From: Progne subis subis
Taxonomy: Eukaryota > Chordata > Aves > Passeriformes > Hirundinidae
NCBI GenBank assembly: GCA_022316685.1
Contig: JAKJHU010000005.1
Coordinates: 17,710,707 to 17,774,706, forward strand
Direction: 5' to 3'
Length of the DNA stretch: 64,000 nt
Every line of letters begins with the position of its first letter. Position 1 is the stretch's first letter. Below the pieces are notes generated by a model that had not been told where the DNA came from, made no database searches, and was given only the letters and a program-made list of their open reading frames with translations. Positions 34,308 to 45,019 of the stretch are shown one piece after another. The position numbers were made by a program, and so were the translations under genes.

Positions 34308-37300
34308 CTAGAGATTTAAAAAAAAAATAATTTAAGCATACAAAGACAGTAGTTACACCAAACATAGAAAACTATTTTAAATGGTTCCTTTTAACAGAAG
34401 CACACATAACTGACCTGATTATGCTTCGTTTTGATACAAATGAACGGACATTTATGCCTGCATAAGCTAAAGATGTGATCACAGAACCAGATCTTTCCCT
34501 CACCTGAACGTCCTTTTTGAACAAAATTCACTATACACATGACATGGACTTGGATTGACTAAAACAAAAAACGTTTATTAGATAATATTTGAACTGAAGT
34601 GAGGTGATAAAGCACATCAGTTTCCTTCACTGTGAGAAACAGAATTTGCATTTCCTGCAGTGGAGTTGCCAGGCTGTTTTTCAAACAGGTACAAACCCCA
34701 TTATATTCAAGAATATTACTTCATTATCCTTTAGGAATCACTTCAAATATTGATGGCAACACAACAGCAATGGACTTTGCCATTTATTAACAGTTTCTGC
34801 ATCAGTTTGTTTTCTACTCCTTTGATTATATTAACTGGCATGGAAGGAGTTTGCTGACATATTTTTACAACAGAAGAAACACACTGTGGACAGATATGAC
34901 TCCTGAATCCTCCTTCTGAAACTTCTTATAGATGGGTCCCACATTTACCAGTTTGCAGCCACCTGGGACTGCTGGTATATGATTGAAAGTGGCTCCCTCA
35001 GTAGTCTTGGGTGAATTCCATCTCCATGGGCTTGTGTGGGTCTAAGGTGCAACTGGTTTATTGCAGAGGGTTTACTGATGTAGTAATTCTTGAAAAACTA
35101 AAAGTTGCTAGATTTTTTTTTTAAACTACTGAAATGTTATGCTTTCTGAAAGAAAGTTACTGGCACTTCCAGTCTATATTGTGCTTAAATCAGGATTAGT
35201 TTAAAAATACTCAAGTGCAGTAATGCAAAAGTCACTGAGCAGACTGACACTTTTTAGGGTGTCTAATAATTCACAAATAGTATGGATGTCTTTCATCTTC
35301 AAACAGACTGAAATGCTCACAATGGAGTCTCTTCTATAAATAATTCTCTCTTGTTTAGAGAGGACAATGGAGCTTGAAGAAAGATCTCGGCTAACTTGAC
35401 AGCAAAAAGACATTGCTACCCTGCGCATGACAAGTTATCAGGTTGGAAGATATTGTTCTAGTGATAATCAATTCTGTAAAACTGGAGTATTACAGGGGAT
35501 GTATCAGCACTATGTTGCAGATATGCAAAATGACACTGAAAGGACACTAAATTGGGAGAAGTTGGCAACATCCTTGAGGGCAGACAGCCCTGCAGAAAGA
35601 CCTCGACAAACGAGAGAGATGGGCAATCACCAACTATACTAAATTAAACGAGTGCAAATGCTGGAATCTGCACCTGGGATGGAGTTGTGTGAATAGACTG
35701 GAGAATGAGAGCAGCCCCATGTAAAGGGACCTAGGGGTCCTGGTCAATGGCAAGTTGATCATGAGTCAGCAGTGCCCTGGCAGCCAGGAGAGCCAGTCCT
35801 GTCCTGGGGTACATCAGGCACAGCATCACCAGCCAGGCAAGGGAGGGGATTGTCCCCTCTGCTCTGAGCTGGGGCAGCCTCACCACCAGTGCTGGGGGCA
35901 GCTTTGGGAGCCACAATGTAAAAAAAACATTAAAGTATTAGAGAAAGTTCAAAGCAAGAACAGTGAAGAGTCTGGAGGCTAAGCCTTATGAGAGGCAGCT
36001 GAGGTCACTTGGTCTGTTCAGCCTGGAGAAGAGGAGAGACCTCATTGCCGACTTCAGCATCCTCCTGAGGGGAAATGGAGGGGCAGTTACTGATCTCTGC
36101 TCCTCTGATCAGTGACAGGATTTGAGAGAACAGCATGAAGCTGAGTTGCAGGAGGTTTAGGTAGGGTATCAGAAAAAAGTTTTCCATCCAGAGGGTGGCT
36201 GAGCCCTGGAACAGGCTCCCCATGGAAGTGGTCAAAACACCAAAACTGCCTGAATTCAAGAAGTGTTTGGACAATGCTGTCAGGTAGATTGGTGTGTCTC
36301 CTGTGGGTGTCCTGGGTAGGGCCAGGAGTTGGGTTTGATGATCCTGATGGGTGCCTCCAACTCAGCATATTCTACAGTTCTATGAAAAATTTGTGTAATG
36401 ACATGCATTGTTTGTCCCAAAGGAGAGGCATCATATAAATGAGACAACTTTAGCAAGTCATCAACTTTAAATTATAAACTACCACGTAGCACACTCTGCT
36501 CCTTTACTCCTTGAAAGCACAGAAAATCTTCACTGAAAAGCACGGCTTATATTTGCTGCAGTACTTTAAGACAGAATTCTTGCTGAACTAAAGTGGATAT
36601 GTATGTCTGCAGTGAACTTGTGATTCATGCATCCTTTGTCCTCAAAAGAAGGGCACTGCTTAAACTCTGTCACTAACAATCAAAACAATGGCAATACTTA
36701 AATCACTGTTGATTAAAATCACAACTAATCAGGTCCTGCTCCTAATTGAGGCCTGCTGAAGTCAAGTAACACTGATCTAGTAAGTCTCAAAAATATTCTC
36801 CTATCCATCTGACTGTCTCACAAAATTGACATTATTTGCATGTCGTAAACCTGCTTTAAATCATTTTGTCACATACTGTTATGCCAGATTTTCCTTTGTT
36901 AATTGGCACTTGGATTGATTGCAGTTCTTGACGTCAATCAGATTTGCTTCTGTAAGCAGGTAAGTAACTTGTAAGTGACATTTGCTAAACTCCTGTACCA
37001 TCAAAGTATAGAGAATTTCTTTAGAAAGTCCTATGGGAATAAACAAATTTTACTTCAATTTCACTAAAAAAATTCAAGGTATTCCCATTATAATGTCTGA
37101 ATATACAATAAAATGCAAAGGATCAGTATGCTTTAAATAAAAAAAGTCGATGAAAATTAAAAATGTTCCTCAAAAAGTGATGCAGTAATTATCAATTTAG
37201 TCTGACTAACTGGAAATTGGGTTGCATGCATATGTCGACCATTTCTGACCATTATTCAATAGTCAGATTTTTCATATTTAGATTTCATTTAGAATGCTAA

Positions 37301-39090
37301 GTGAACTTGAGAATTTTCTAACCTCTGTGCCACAACATCTTTTGAAGGTCCTTTGGGATTCTTAGGCATGGCTATAAACCTATGGTGGATTTAACACCAT
37401 ACCATTATTATTGTCAATCCTTGTCACCACTGAAAACTACAGCTAAATTCAGTAAGGACAGAATTTCATCTTATGACCTCATGCTAAGCAGAAGCCCTAT
37501 TCCAGCTGCTCAGGCAATTCTGTCAAGCTGAAAAAGTCTGTGACTAGAATGGAGAGGAAATTTGGAGAAAATGTGTGAGGGAATGAAATGCATAAAACTC
37601 TACAAGAGCTTTGGAAGGGAGCTAGAGTAGAACTATCAAATGGACTAAAATGTTCGGAGTTGAAGACTCTTCCATAGGGTATGTGATTTGTGAGGCCTGC
37701 CTTAAGAATGCAAAATCACTCCCAAGCTCTTCATCTTAATCCCACAAATCCACCCAATGCCTCTGCAATGTAATTCGCCTGAACACTGCTCTGTGCTTTT
37801 GATTTGTGCAGCTGTAATCATTCTAAATTGCTGATCCAGCACTTTGTTAGAAACTAATGGCATGCACATCCTATATATCCAGAACAACCAGCTAATAGGT
37901 AATGGGCTTTTGTAGGATGTGTGAATTTTAAACCATGTTCTGGCTACATATTCTGCTGAAGCAGCTTTCCTGTAAATGAAAGCCTGGCATTACTGTGTCA
38001 TGTAGATGCTTTGGTATGCATAAAATGAACTGGTGAAGATTTCAACAGTTTGCATTGTACCCTAGTTTGTATTTTCATAACAGTAAGGTTTCATTAAGCC
38101 AGTTTCTGGACACTGTGCTACAATTTTATTTAATTTTCTGCTCTGAATGGCCGATTTCTGTGATTTCATTAAATTATTTAAACTGAATGCCATTTCCTCC
38201 TCTGGGAGCTATGCACGTTACCAGAATTAGAGTGGTTTGTTTTCTTTCTCCTTCATTCTCTCATTTTCTAACTACATTATCCATTCTATGTTTAATACTA
38301 TGTGAAATTAACTGTAATGATGCAGGAAAAATTACTCAGCTTTGTATCAAATTACGATACAGCTGATGTTATCTAAATTACTAAGATCTATTCAAGATAA
38401 AGGTTTTAGAGTTATGCAATCTTTATGCTGTGATTACTAGATCATATGCCATGTGCTTGCTACTTGAATGGAAAATACAAGCTTCAACTAACAAACCTGT
38501 GATTTCATATTTATGTATTTATATATCTATATTTCTAAAGTTAAAAAGGCATTAAATAAAATTACATAATATATTTTAACTTTTCAGAATATCTCCTCCT
38601 TGAATTTTCATGAACTGTATCTTTCATAAATATTTCCAGTTTGATGAGACATTTTGCCGATGGGAATGGCATTCTGAGTAAGAGTCAAGATACTGCTGTG
38701 TGACAGACCATTCACTTGCAGTACTGTATCGAGGCCAGATATTCAGAAAAGCTGCTCCTCTTTAAAATTCAAGGAGAAAAAAATAGTAGTTATTCGAGTG
38801 CCAAAACCTTTAACTGATTTTAAAAGTAAGCTAGTTGAAGAAGACAATCAATAGAGTGATAGATAAACAAAAGGGAATAAATATAAGAAGTCATAGACTG
38901 TTGATGCTAGAGGGGAAATATGTGATTAAAGTAAATTCTTGACTGAGAACAATTGACATTTCAATAGTAACTGTACTGTATACACTTTTGGTACTAAGGG
39001 ATGCAGGTTCAAAACCTTTTGTCAAACTAGACTAGAATTTCTCATAGTAGCCTTTTTTTCTAAAATCTTGTAAGTGAAATGTTTACTCAC
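34308..39090 (-). other. LAMA2: LAMA2 intron, 4.8 kb, with CR1 insertion
   Basis: It contains the CR1 fragment at 35490-36385 in the opposite orientation to the gene. The rest is AT-rich and unrecognised. Confidence 0.85.
35490..36385 (+). mobile_element. CR1 non-LTR retrotransposon, 5'-truncated fragment
   Basis: About 0.9 kb of the 3' part of a CR1 LINE. Visible hallmarks on the plus strand are remnants of the ORF2 C-terminus (words such as GACCTAGGGGTCCTGGT and MSQQCP in broken frames), the stretch CTGTTCAGCCTGGAGAAGAG, then GGAACAGGCTCCCCATGG, and the typical CR1 end GATGATCCTGATGGG.GCCTCCAACTCAG..TATTCTA followed by TTCTATGA. The coding part is broken by stops and indels, so it is inactive. 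CR1 copies lack a poly(A) tail and are usually 5'-truncated, as here. The 5' border is approximate. Confidence 0.9.
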
Positions 39091-39224
39091 CTAGAGGCTT
39101 CAATCCGGTACCAAAACCCATCATCAATAGTCAGATCTGGATACTCTACCCGTCCAACTCCAGATCCCACGTCCCACAGGAAGCTCACCTTGCCTTTGCG
39201 CATCTCTATGGCCAAGAAGTCAGT
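39091..39224 (-). CDS. LAMA2: LAMA2 exon, LG1
   Basis: This 134-bp exon reads TDFLAIEMRKGKVSFLWDVG, then GVGRVEYPDLTIDDGFWYR, and ends EAS plus two bases of Arg. The acceptor is GCACGTAG and the donor GTGAGT. The pattern FLAIEMRKGKV...DVGSG...W is the typical LG-fold central strand series. Phase closes with both neighbours. Confidence 0.95.
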
Positions 39225-40118
39225 CTACGTGCAAAACATGAAAATAGAAGTGATCTCATACTTTAATTAAGGAAGTTTTCCAGAACATTTCACATTTCAG
39301 AAGATCTAATGAGGCATCAGAAACCCATACGTAGACAGTAGAGAATAAACATTAATTCTCACTTTATTCTAAAATGACACTCTCTTTTTCCTGTTTTTAC
39401 TGCTTCAAACAAGGAACCTTAAGCTAAAGACAGCAAATTATTTTTCTCAGTGATATGCAGCAAATGACTGCCAGACTTACAGAATGTTAATATTGCAGCC
39501 ATCAATAGAAGGATTTAACTCAGAGGAACACTCTGAAACATCTATTGGATGGCAGAAAGATATCAAGATACATGATGCCATCTAGTTTTTTCATTTTGTA
39601 TTAGGTAAATAAAATATACGTTGGGAATGTTGGAAAATAGGATACTTTTCCCATTTACTGAATTATTATTGGTTATTCTAGAAGTCTGTCTGCTATAAGT
39701 CTCATGGGAAACTGAATAATTCACCATTATTATGCTTGAGATTGCAGTCTTGACTTAAAATTACAATAAATAGGAGCTTTGACATGCAATAGGATTAGCT
39801 ACTCCATTCCCTAGGGAAAACCCACAACCAACTCCAAAATTACTCTGGTTGCACTGTGAATTTTAAAGCTCTTAATGTAGTTCATGTACAAACCTACTAT
39901 TTCATATCTAGTGAAAATAGAGATATATGTAAAAAATTTGGTGGTCATATTTTAGAAATCTCTGTATCACCAAAGATAGTAAATGTCTAGATTATTTTAG
40001 ATCTTCTACTACTCCTTTGAAGCCTCTGGGTGAAAAAAACCCTTTCTCATCTTTTTTATTTGTCAGTCGTCTGATTTGACCGAGGAACTCTGACATGAAA
40101 GGTATGAGACACACTCAC
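39225..40118 (-). other. LAMA2: LAMA2 intron, 0.9 kb
   Basis: Nothing recognised besides GT-AG ends. Confidence 0.8.
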
Positions 40119-40262
40119 AAACTTGGCACTTCCGAGGTAAAAAAGCAGATTGTCAGCAACTACAGTCTTCACATTGACAATGACGGTATTATATGTTCCC
40201 TTCTTTATTTCTGGTCTGTATGTGCGAATACAATTGCCTCCAGAGGATACGGACACTTTGAT
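40119..40262 (-). CDS. LAMA2: LAMA2 exon, start of LG1
   Basis: This 144-bp exon (48 codons, phase 0 at both ends) opens the first laminin G-like domain: IKVSVSSGGNCIRTYRPEIK, then VADNLLFYLGSAKF. NLLFYLG is the LG beta-sandwich core motif. The acceptor is TTTTGAAG and the donor GTGAGT. LG1 to LG3 form the clover-leaf that binds alpha-7 beta-1 integrin. The sequence is almost identical to what I recall for mammals. Confidence 0.95.
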
Positions 40263-41913
40263 CTTCAAAAAAAGCATAACAGAAAGAATTCAGTTCACTG
40301 CTTATTATTTCAAAATTAACCATAGATGCTTCCAAATAATTTTAAGACTATCATATGGTTTTTTCCTTCACATTTTTCTGTTACATGTACCAGGGAGTTG
40401 CTGGGATATGCGAAGGTAAAAACTGAATTTTCTTTCTGGGATTGTTTAGTGAAAGGAAATAAAATCCCCTTTTGGAATTCACATTTAAAGGATGAACTGT
40501 GTAAATTAAAAATAGCCATAAGATATACTGGTCTAATGCAAGTAACAGTGGCATTCTAGCAGTACAGATAGTCTGTAAGTAGAATAGGCAGCTAAGAAAA
40601 TAAACAGCATTCCTGAAGGAATTACTGCATATTGCTGTTGGGTAGTCATAATTATCTATTTTTCCTTCATAATATCTTTGATTATGCCAATTTAAGACAC
40701 CTTTTCACAATTATTTTTAAACCAACAGTTATGTCTGTCACTGCTTTTACATAGTCCCTAATTGAGTTGGCATTCATAACTAAGTTTTATTTCCACAGCT
40801 GAGTGACACAGGCGTTTGGATCCATGTATTGGTTTCTTCAGGCTCTGAGCACAGATAAAAACACTTTACTGTTTGCTTTCATAATGTCAGCACAGACATA
40901 ATGACAGTACAATGGTGTTTCAATCCCAGCAAGTCACATTTATGCATTAGAGGAAATGTACATAATGGTACCACCTTATGCTTATGGCAAACTCTGCTAA
41001 AAAGGAGATCCATTATAGGACCAAACTCCTCATTTCCTTATCTCAGAAATGCTGAGCAGTTAAGTACTTTAAAGCCGTCAGACAGAAAATGAATGTAAAA
41101 AAACATATCATTACTCTAGCCTGTTGTTCTGTTCTGTGCAGATTTCATCACATATATGAGGAAAACTTTTCACCAGTATCCTACTATTTATCCTAACGCT
41201 TCTTTCCCCGTATCCTATTATTATTATTTTTTGAACTATTTTTAAACCATTTTTGAGGAAGATTTCTCAAGTACCATCTACAAGATTCTTTTTCCTTTGC
41301 TATTTAAGTCACAAGCTGAATAATCTCAGTATTAACCAGATTATCCTAGTTACAATATTACTGAATCAGGGAGATGGATTCCAGACTCACTAAATGGACT
41401 AGAAATATATTCTCAAGTTCAAGTCTTAAGTGCTGCTACTGGATAGAGAAAAAACAAAAATATGGGAAAAGCAGATATACTCAGCAATTTCAGTGAGTCT
41501 GAGATGGTGTCATTCTTGAGTAATATAAGTTCTATGAAATGAAATCAAGGGCTTAATATCAATGTTGAAGGAGAAAAATACATTTTGTTTTCACAACAAA
41601 TCAATGATATTGTGACTCTTCTGCTGCACTATCACCTACAATACTTCTTAAAAATAACTTTTTGAGATCCATTCCTACAGACGTTATTCATTTAACAAGC
41701 ACATGTTTTCAATGAAGAAACAAGGCAGAGTGAAAATCATCAGAATAGTCTCTTTTTTCTCTGAGAAATTATACTCCATTATTTGCTCTCTTTACACATG
41801 TTTAGAATTAAGAAGGATTCACACTGTAGAAAAGAAATAAAAAGTAGAAAATAAAATCCCATCAATACTCAAAAGGTCAATTTTTTTTTTTTTTTTTAAG
41901 AAATGTGACTTAC
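40263..41913 (-). other. LAMA2: LAMA2 intron, 1.7 kb
   Basis: A T17 run (A17 in sense) at 41881-41897 lies just behind the donor. Otherwise nothing is recognised. Confidence 0.8.
41881..41897. repeat. T17 homopolymer
   Basis: A run of 17 T (A17 in sense) starting about 16 bases after the 5' splice site of the exon at 41914-42068. Confidence 0.9.
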
Positions 41914-42068
41914 CGAATTGGCTTGCTTCCGAGCTTGGTTTATCAGCTCTTTTATCTGAGAAATATTTTTCCCTAAGTTATCCTGGAGTTCTTTGATTGG
42001 CTTGATTTTATCTAGCAGGCGATCTGCTTCCTTTTCTAGGTTTTTAATACTGGAATCTGCATCAGCAA
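41914..42068 (-). CDS. LAMA2: LAMA2 exon, last coiled-coil exon before LG1
   Basis: This 155-bp exon completes an Ile codon and runs ADADSSIKNLEKEADRLL, then KPIKELQDNLGKNISQIKE, ending INQARKQANS in phase 0 before a GTAAGT donor. It forms the end of the rod, where the alpha chain must stay coiled with beta and gamma for the LG domains to be correctly placed for integrin binding. NIS is a potential glycosylation site. A run of 17 A on the sense strand lies close behind the donor (41881-41897). Confidence 0.94.
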
Positions 42069-44836
42069 CTTCATAAGAAAGAACAAGGCAGAGCTTTAGT
42101 GAATAGTGTCAGAGACTAATTATACATTGCAATAATAAAATCCAAGAAAATTGTGTATACACAACGCTCAGGAGATTGTATATGTGACTATAAGGTACAC
42201 ACAGGAAGCTACCTGAACAGAATAAGGCAATTTCAGAATGTTTAAAATCAAGTTAAAGCAGCAATAGCAGCAAACACTGGTGTTAAAGCAGGATTTTGAA
42301 GATGTAACTGTGCATCAGGTCAGGATGATAATTATGGGAAACATTTTCTCTAGCAAAATACTTTTATGAATAAAATATATGCTTTCTTTTAAAAAATCCC
42401 CAAATTTTGAAGAATAATGCTGGATTAATGAAAACTGGTTGGCTTCCATAAGTAATTTCTGAAATTACTGTGTTAAAATTAACTTGAAATTAATTCTCGA
42501 ACCAACTATAATGGGCACAAATAAAAAAAGGTTTTGGTCACAAGCTGAAAATTCTGTATGTGTACTGAAAACAGTTTTATAAACAGTGACAGTAGACTGC
42601 AAACTATTTTATTTTTTTAATTTTTATAATTTTGCCATGATATTTTTGTCTCTATTTTCTTGAAGGTACAAATTCCTTTTTTGCCCCTCAACATACAACT
42701 GGTGAATAATACCCTCTCTTGGACAACTCATCAGCAGATATAAGGATTGCAGCCCTTGGTTTGCATGAGGGTGTGGGTTTTTGTGGATGACACTGAAAGG
42801 GACAAACATGCATTTACCAGAAAGATGCATATTATATGAAAATAATAGTAGTAATAATAATAGCAATAAAAATAATGCTTAGATAAAGCATGAAAAACTG
42901 CATATCTAATTTTTTGACCCAAACACTCATACTAAAACCTTCAAGATGCTTCTTAAGGTTTCATGTAAGTTAAACTAGCTAGCAAGTCACTTTGTCTCAA
43001 AGTTTTCAAAAAGTAACTATTTAGCTATTTCAATGAATATGAAACATAGAGGACCATGCAGAGGCTTTGGTGGTAAGTAGTGAGTCATTATTTACTGGAA
43101 AATGCACACTATAAGCTGCAAGTAAGAAAAACATACGTACAGATTTCTGCAGGCAAGATATGGAGACAAAGAAGAGAGGAAAAAAAGAGGATAACATAAG
43201 AGACAGAAGATAGCATAAGAGAATGTTTTGAAGATCTAAACAGAACCGTAAAGTAAAGTAAGGGACAGGATGAGTCTATAAATAACTTTTTACCTTTTAA
43301 ATAGTTCATATCTATCAAAATGAGAAGTCAGCACCTGAATTTTGCCATAGAGAGACTATGTCTACTTTTGCATTTAATCATGAGTGCCAGCCTGCTCACG
43401 TCATACATTTAGAATGGTTCACCCTACATTACTTTAATCTCATTCTGTAATCTGAGTATCCATTAACATTTGGAAAATGACCAAATTTTAATTCTGGAGA
43501 ACGTCTCACAGCTGAACTTTATCTGACACAAAACAGTTTGCAAAGCTTGAAAGTGTTAAGACCACTCTTCAATGCAAACAAAATAATGGTGACTGGGGAC
43601 AATCAAAAGATTAAATTTCAAATTATTACTCCTAATCTCCAAGTGCTAATGTACACACAGGCTCAGGATACTTGAGCTGGGTCAGATGGCGTAGTCTAGC
43701 TTTAGCTAGAAACTATTGCTTTAAGACTGCCTCTCAATTGTTTCCCACTACACTGCAAGAGACCTTACAGTTCTGCTGGTTCTACAACCTGCTGTAATCT
43801 AACCACACTATTTCAATCAGTAACTACTTTTCATATTGTCTAAACTTGTATGCACCCAATGGGAATTGCACCGGGGCTCACACATGTACCTCAGCTGATG
43901 AGCAATGGGGAACTTGCTATAGGCAGGCAGTGACAAACAGCCATTGGGATTAACTTCTTTCACTTGTACAGCAACACTGTACAGCAACAATTGTCTGAGG
44001 ATATTTGTCCACAGAATGAGAAGGACAGCCTCCTAAACTGTATGTTTTTAGGTGCCCATTATTAGGTTGATGACGACAATTTGGGGAGACCAGAATAGCT
44101 GAAAAATCAGTTCTTCAGTCATTCTCTAAAGACACTCTAGTTTTGTGGCTGTATACTCCTATACGAGAGGTGGTCTAGAAATCTACTATAATATAGAATT
44201 CATTTTTATCCATCCTAACCAAAGTGAAAATGCTAAAGTAATTGTCACATTTAATAACAGAATTCATGGGGAGGAAAAAAAAAAAAAAAAAAAAAGAAGA
44301 AGAAGGAAAAAAGCTGACAAAGTCCCATTCCCAGAATCTTCTTCCTTTTTTTAAAGCATTTCCAGTATTCTACCAAAAATAGTAATGTATATGAAAGAAG
44401 TCATGCATTTCTCCCAGGACTGATTATCTGATTGACTGAAGACAGATTTAGTGGGAGTATTTTTCTTGAATCAGGCAGTGAATTGCCAGTCAGAATCTTT
44501 GATTAGTCACCTCCTAAATACTTTAAAAAGTAATCTGAGGAACAAATCTATCCATATCCATGTTCATCTTACTGACATTAGCTTTTCTTGTGACTACTAG
44601 CACTAGTCTTCGAGATTCAATATTCTTTTCACAGAAGTGTTATCATTCAAAGGGACCTCTGATCCCTTTTCACATATAAGAAGCCCAGAAAATAGAAGTG
44701 ATAGTTCTTTTATCCCAGCATACTGTAGTAATGCTATGTAAGTGAAATTCTAGAGTGTCTCTGTTTCATTTTGAGATATGAAATAAAAACCACAAACTGA
44801 AAAAAACCACCACCAAACAACCCAAAAAATTCTTAC
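42069..44836 (-). other. LAMA2: LAMA2 intron, 2.8 kb
   Basis: It contains an A-rich run followed by GAA repeats at about 44276-44313. Otherwise nothing is recognised. Confidence 0.8.
44276..44313. repeat. A-rich run with GAA repeats
   Basis: About 19 A followed by GAAGAAGAAGGAAAAAAG; purine-only low complexity. Confidence 0.88.
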
Positions 44837-45019
44837 TGTTCTTGACTGGATCCTTCACAACTGCATTTGTTTTGGCCACATCGTCTGTAAGTTTACTGTA
44901 GTTTTTTCTCAAGCCCAGGAGATTCCGATTGAGGTCTTTAATCTGGGCCAGGACGTCATTTGCAGTATCATTGGCTTGTCTTGCTTTGTCTTTGGCTGCT
45001 TGTACCTTTATAGCTGTAT
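44837..45019 (-). CDS. LAMA2: LAMA2 exon, coiled-coil domain
   Basis: This 183-bp exon completes an Asp codon and reads TAIKVQAAKDKARQAND, then DVLAQIKDLNRNLLGLRKNY, and ends AVVKDPVKN plus one base. The acceptor is CTACCTACAG and the donor GTAAGA. NDT and NYS are potential N-glycosylation sequons. KDKARQANDTA and KTNAVVKDP match the alpha-2 rod as I remember it. Phase closes with both neighbours. Confidence 0.94.

Noticed and set aside
43660..43740. Possible tRNA-like stretch (TGGCGTAGTCTAGC)
   Set aside because: No B box or cloverleaf could be drawn.
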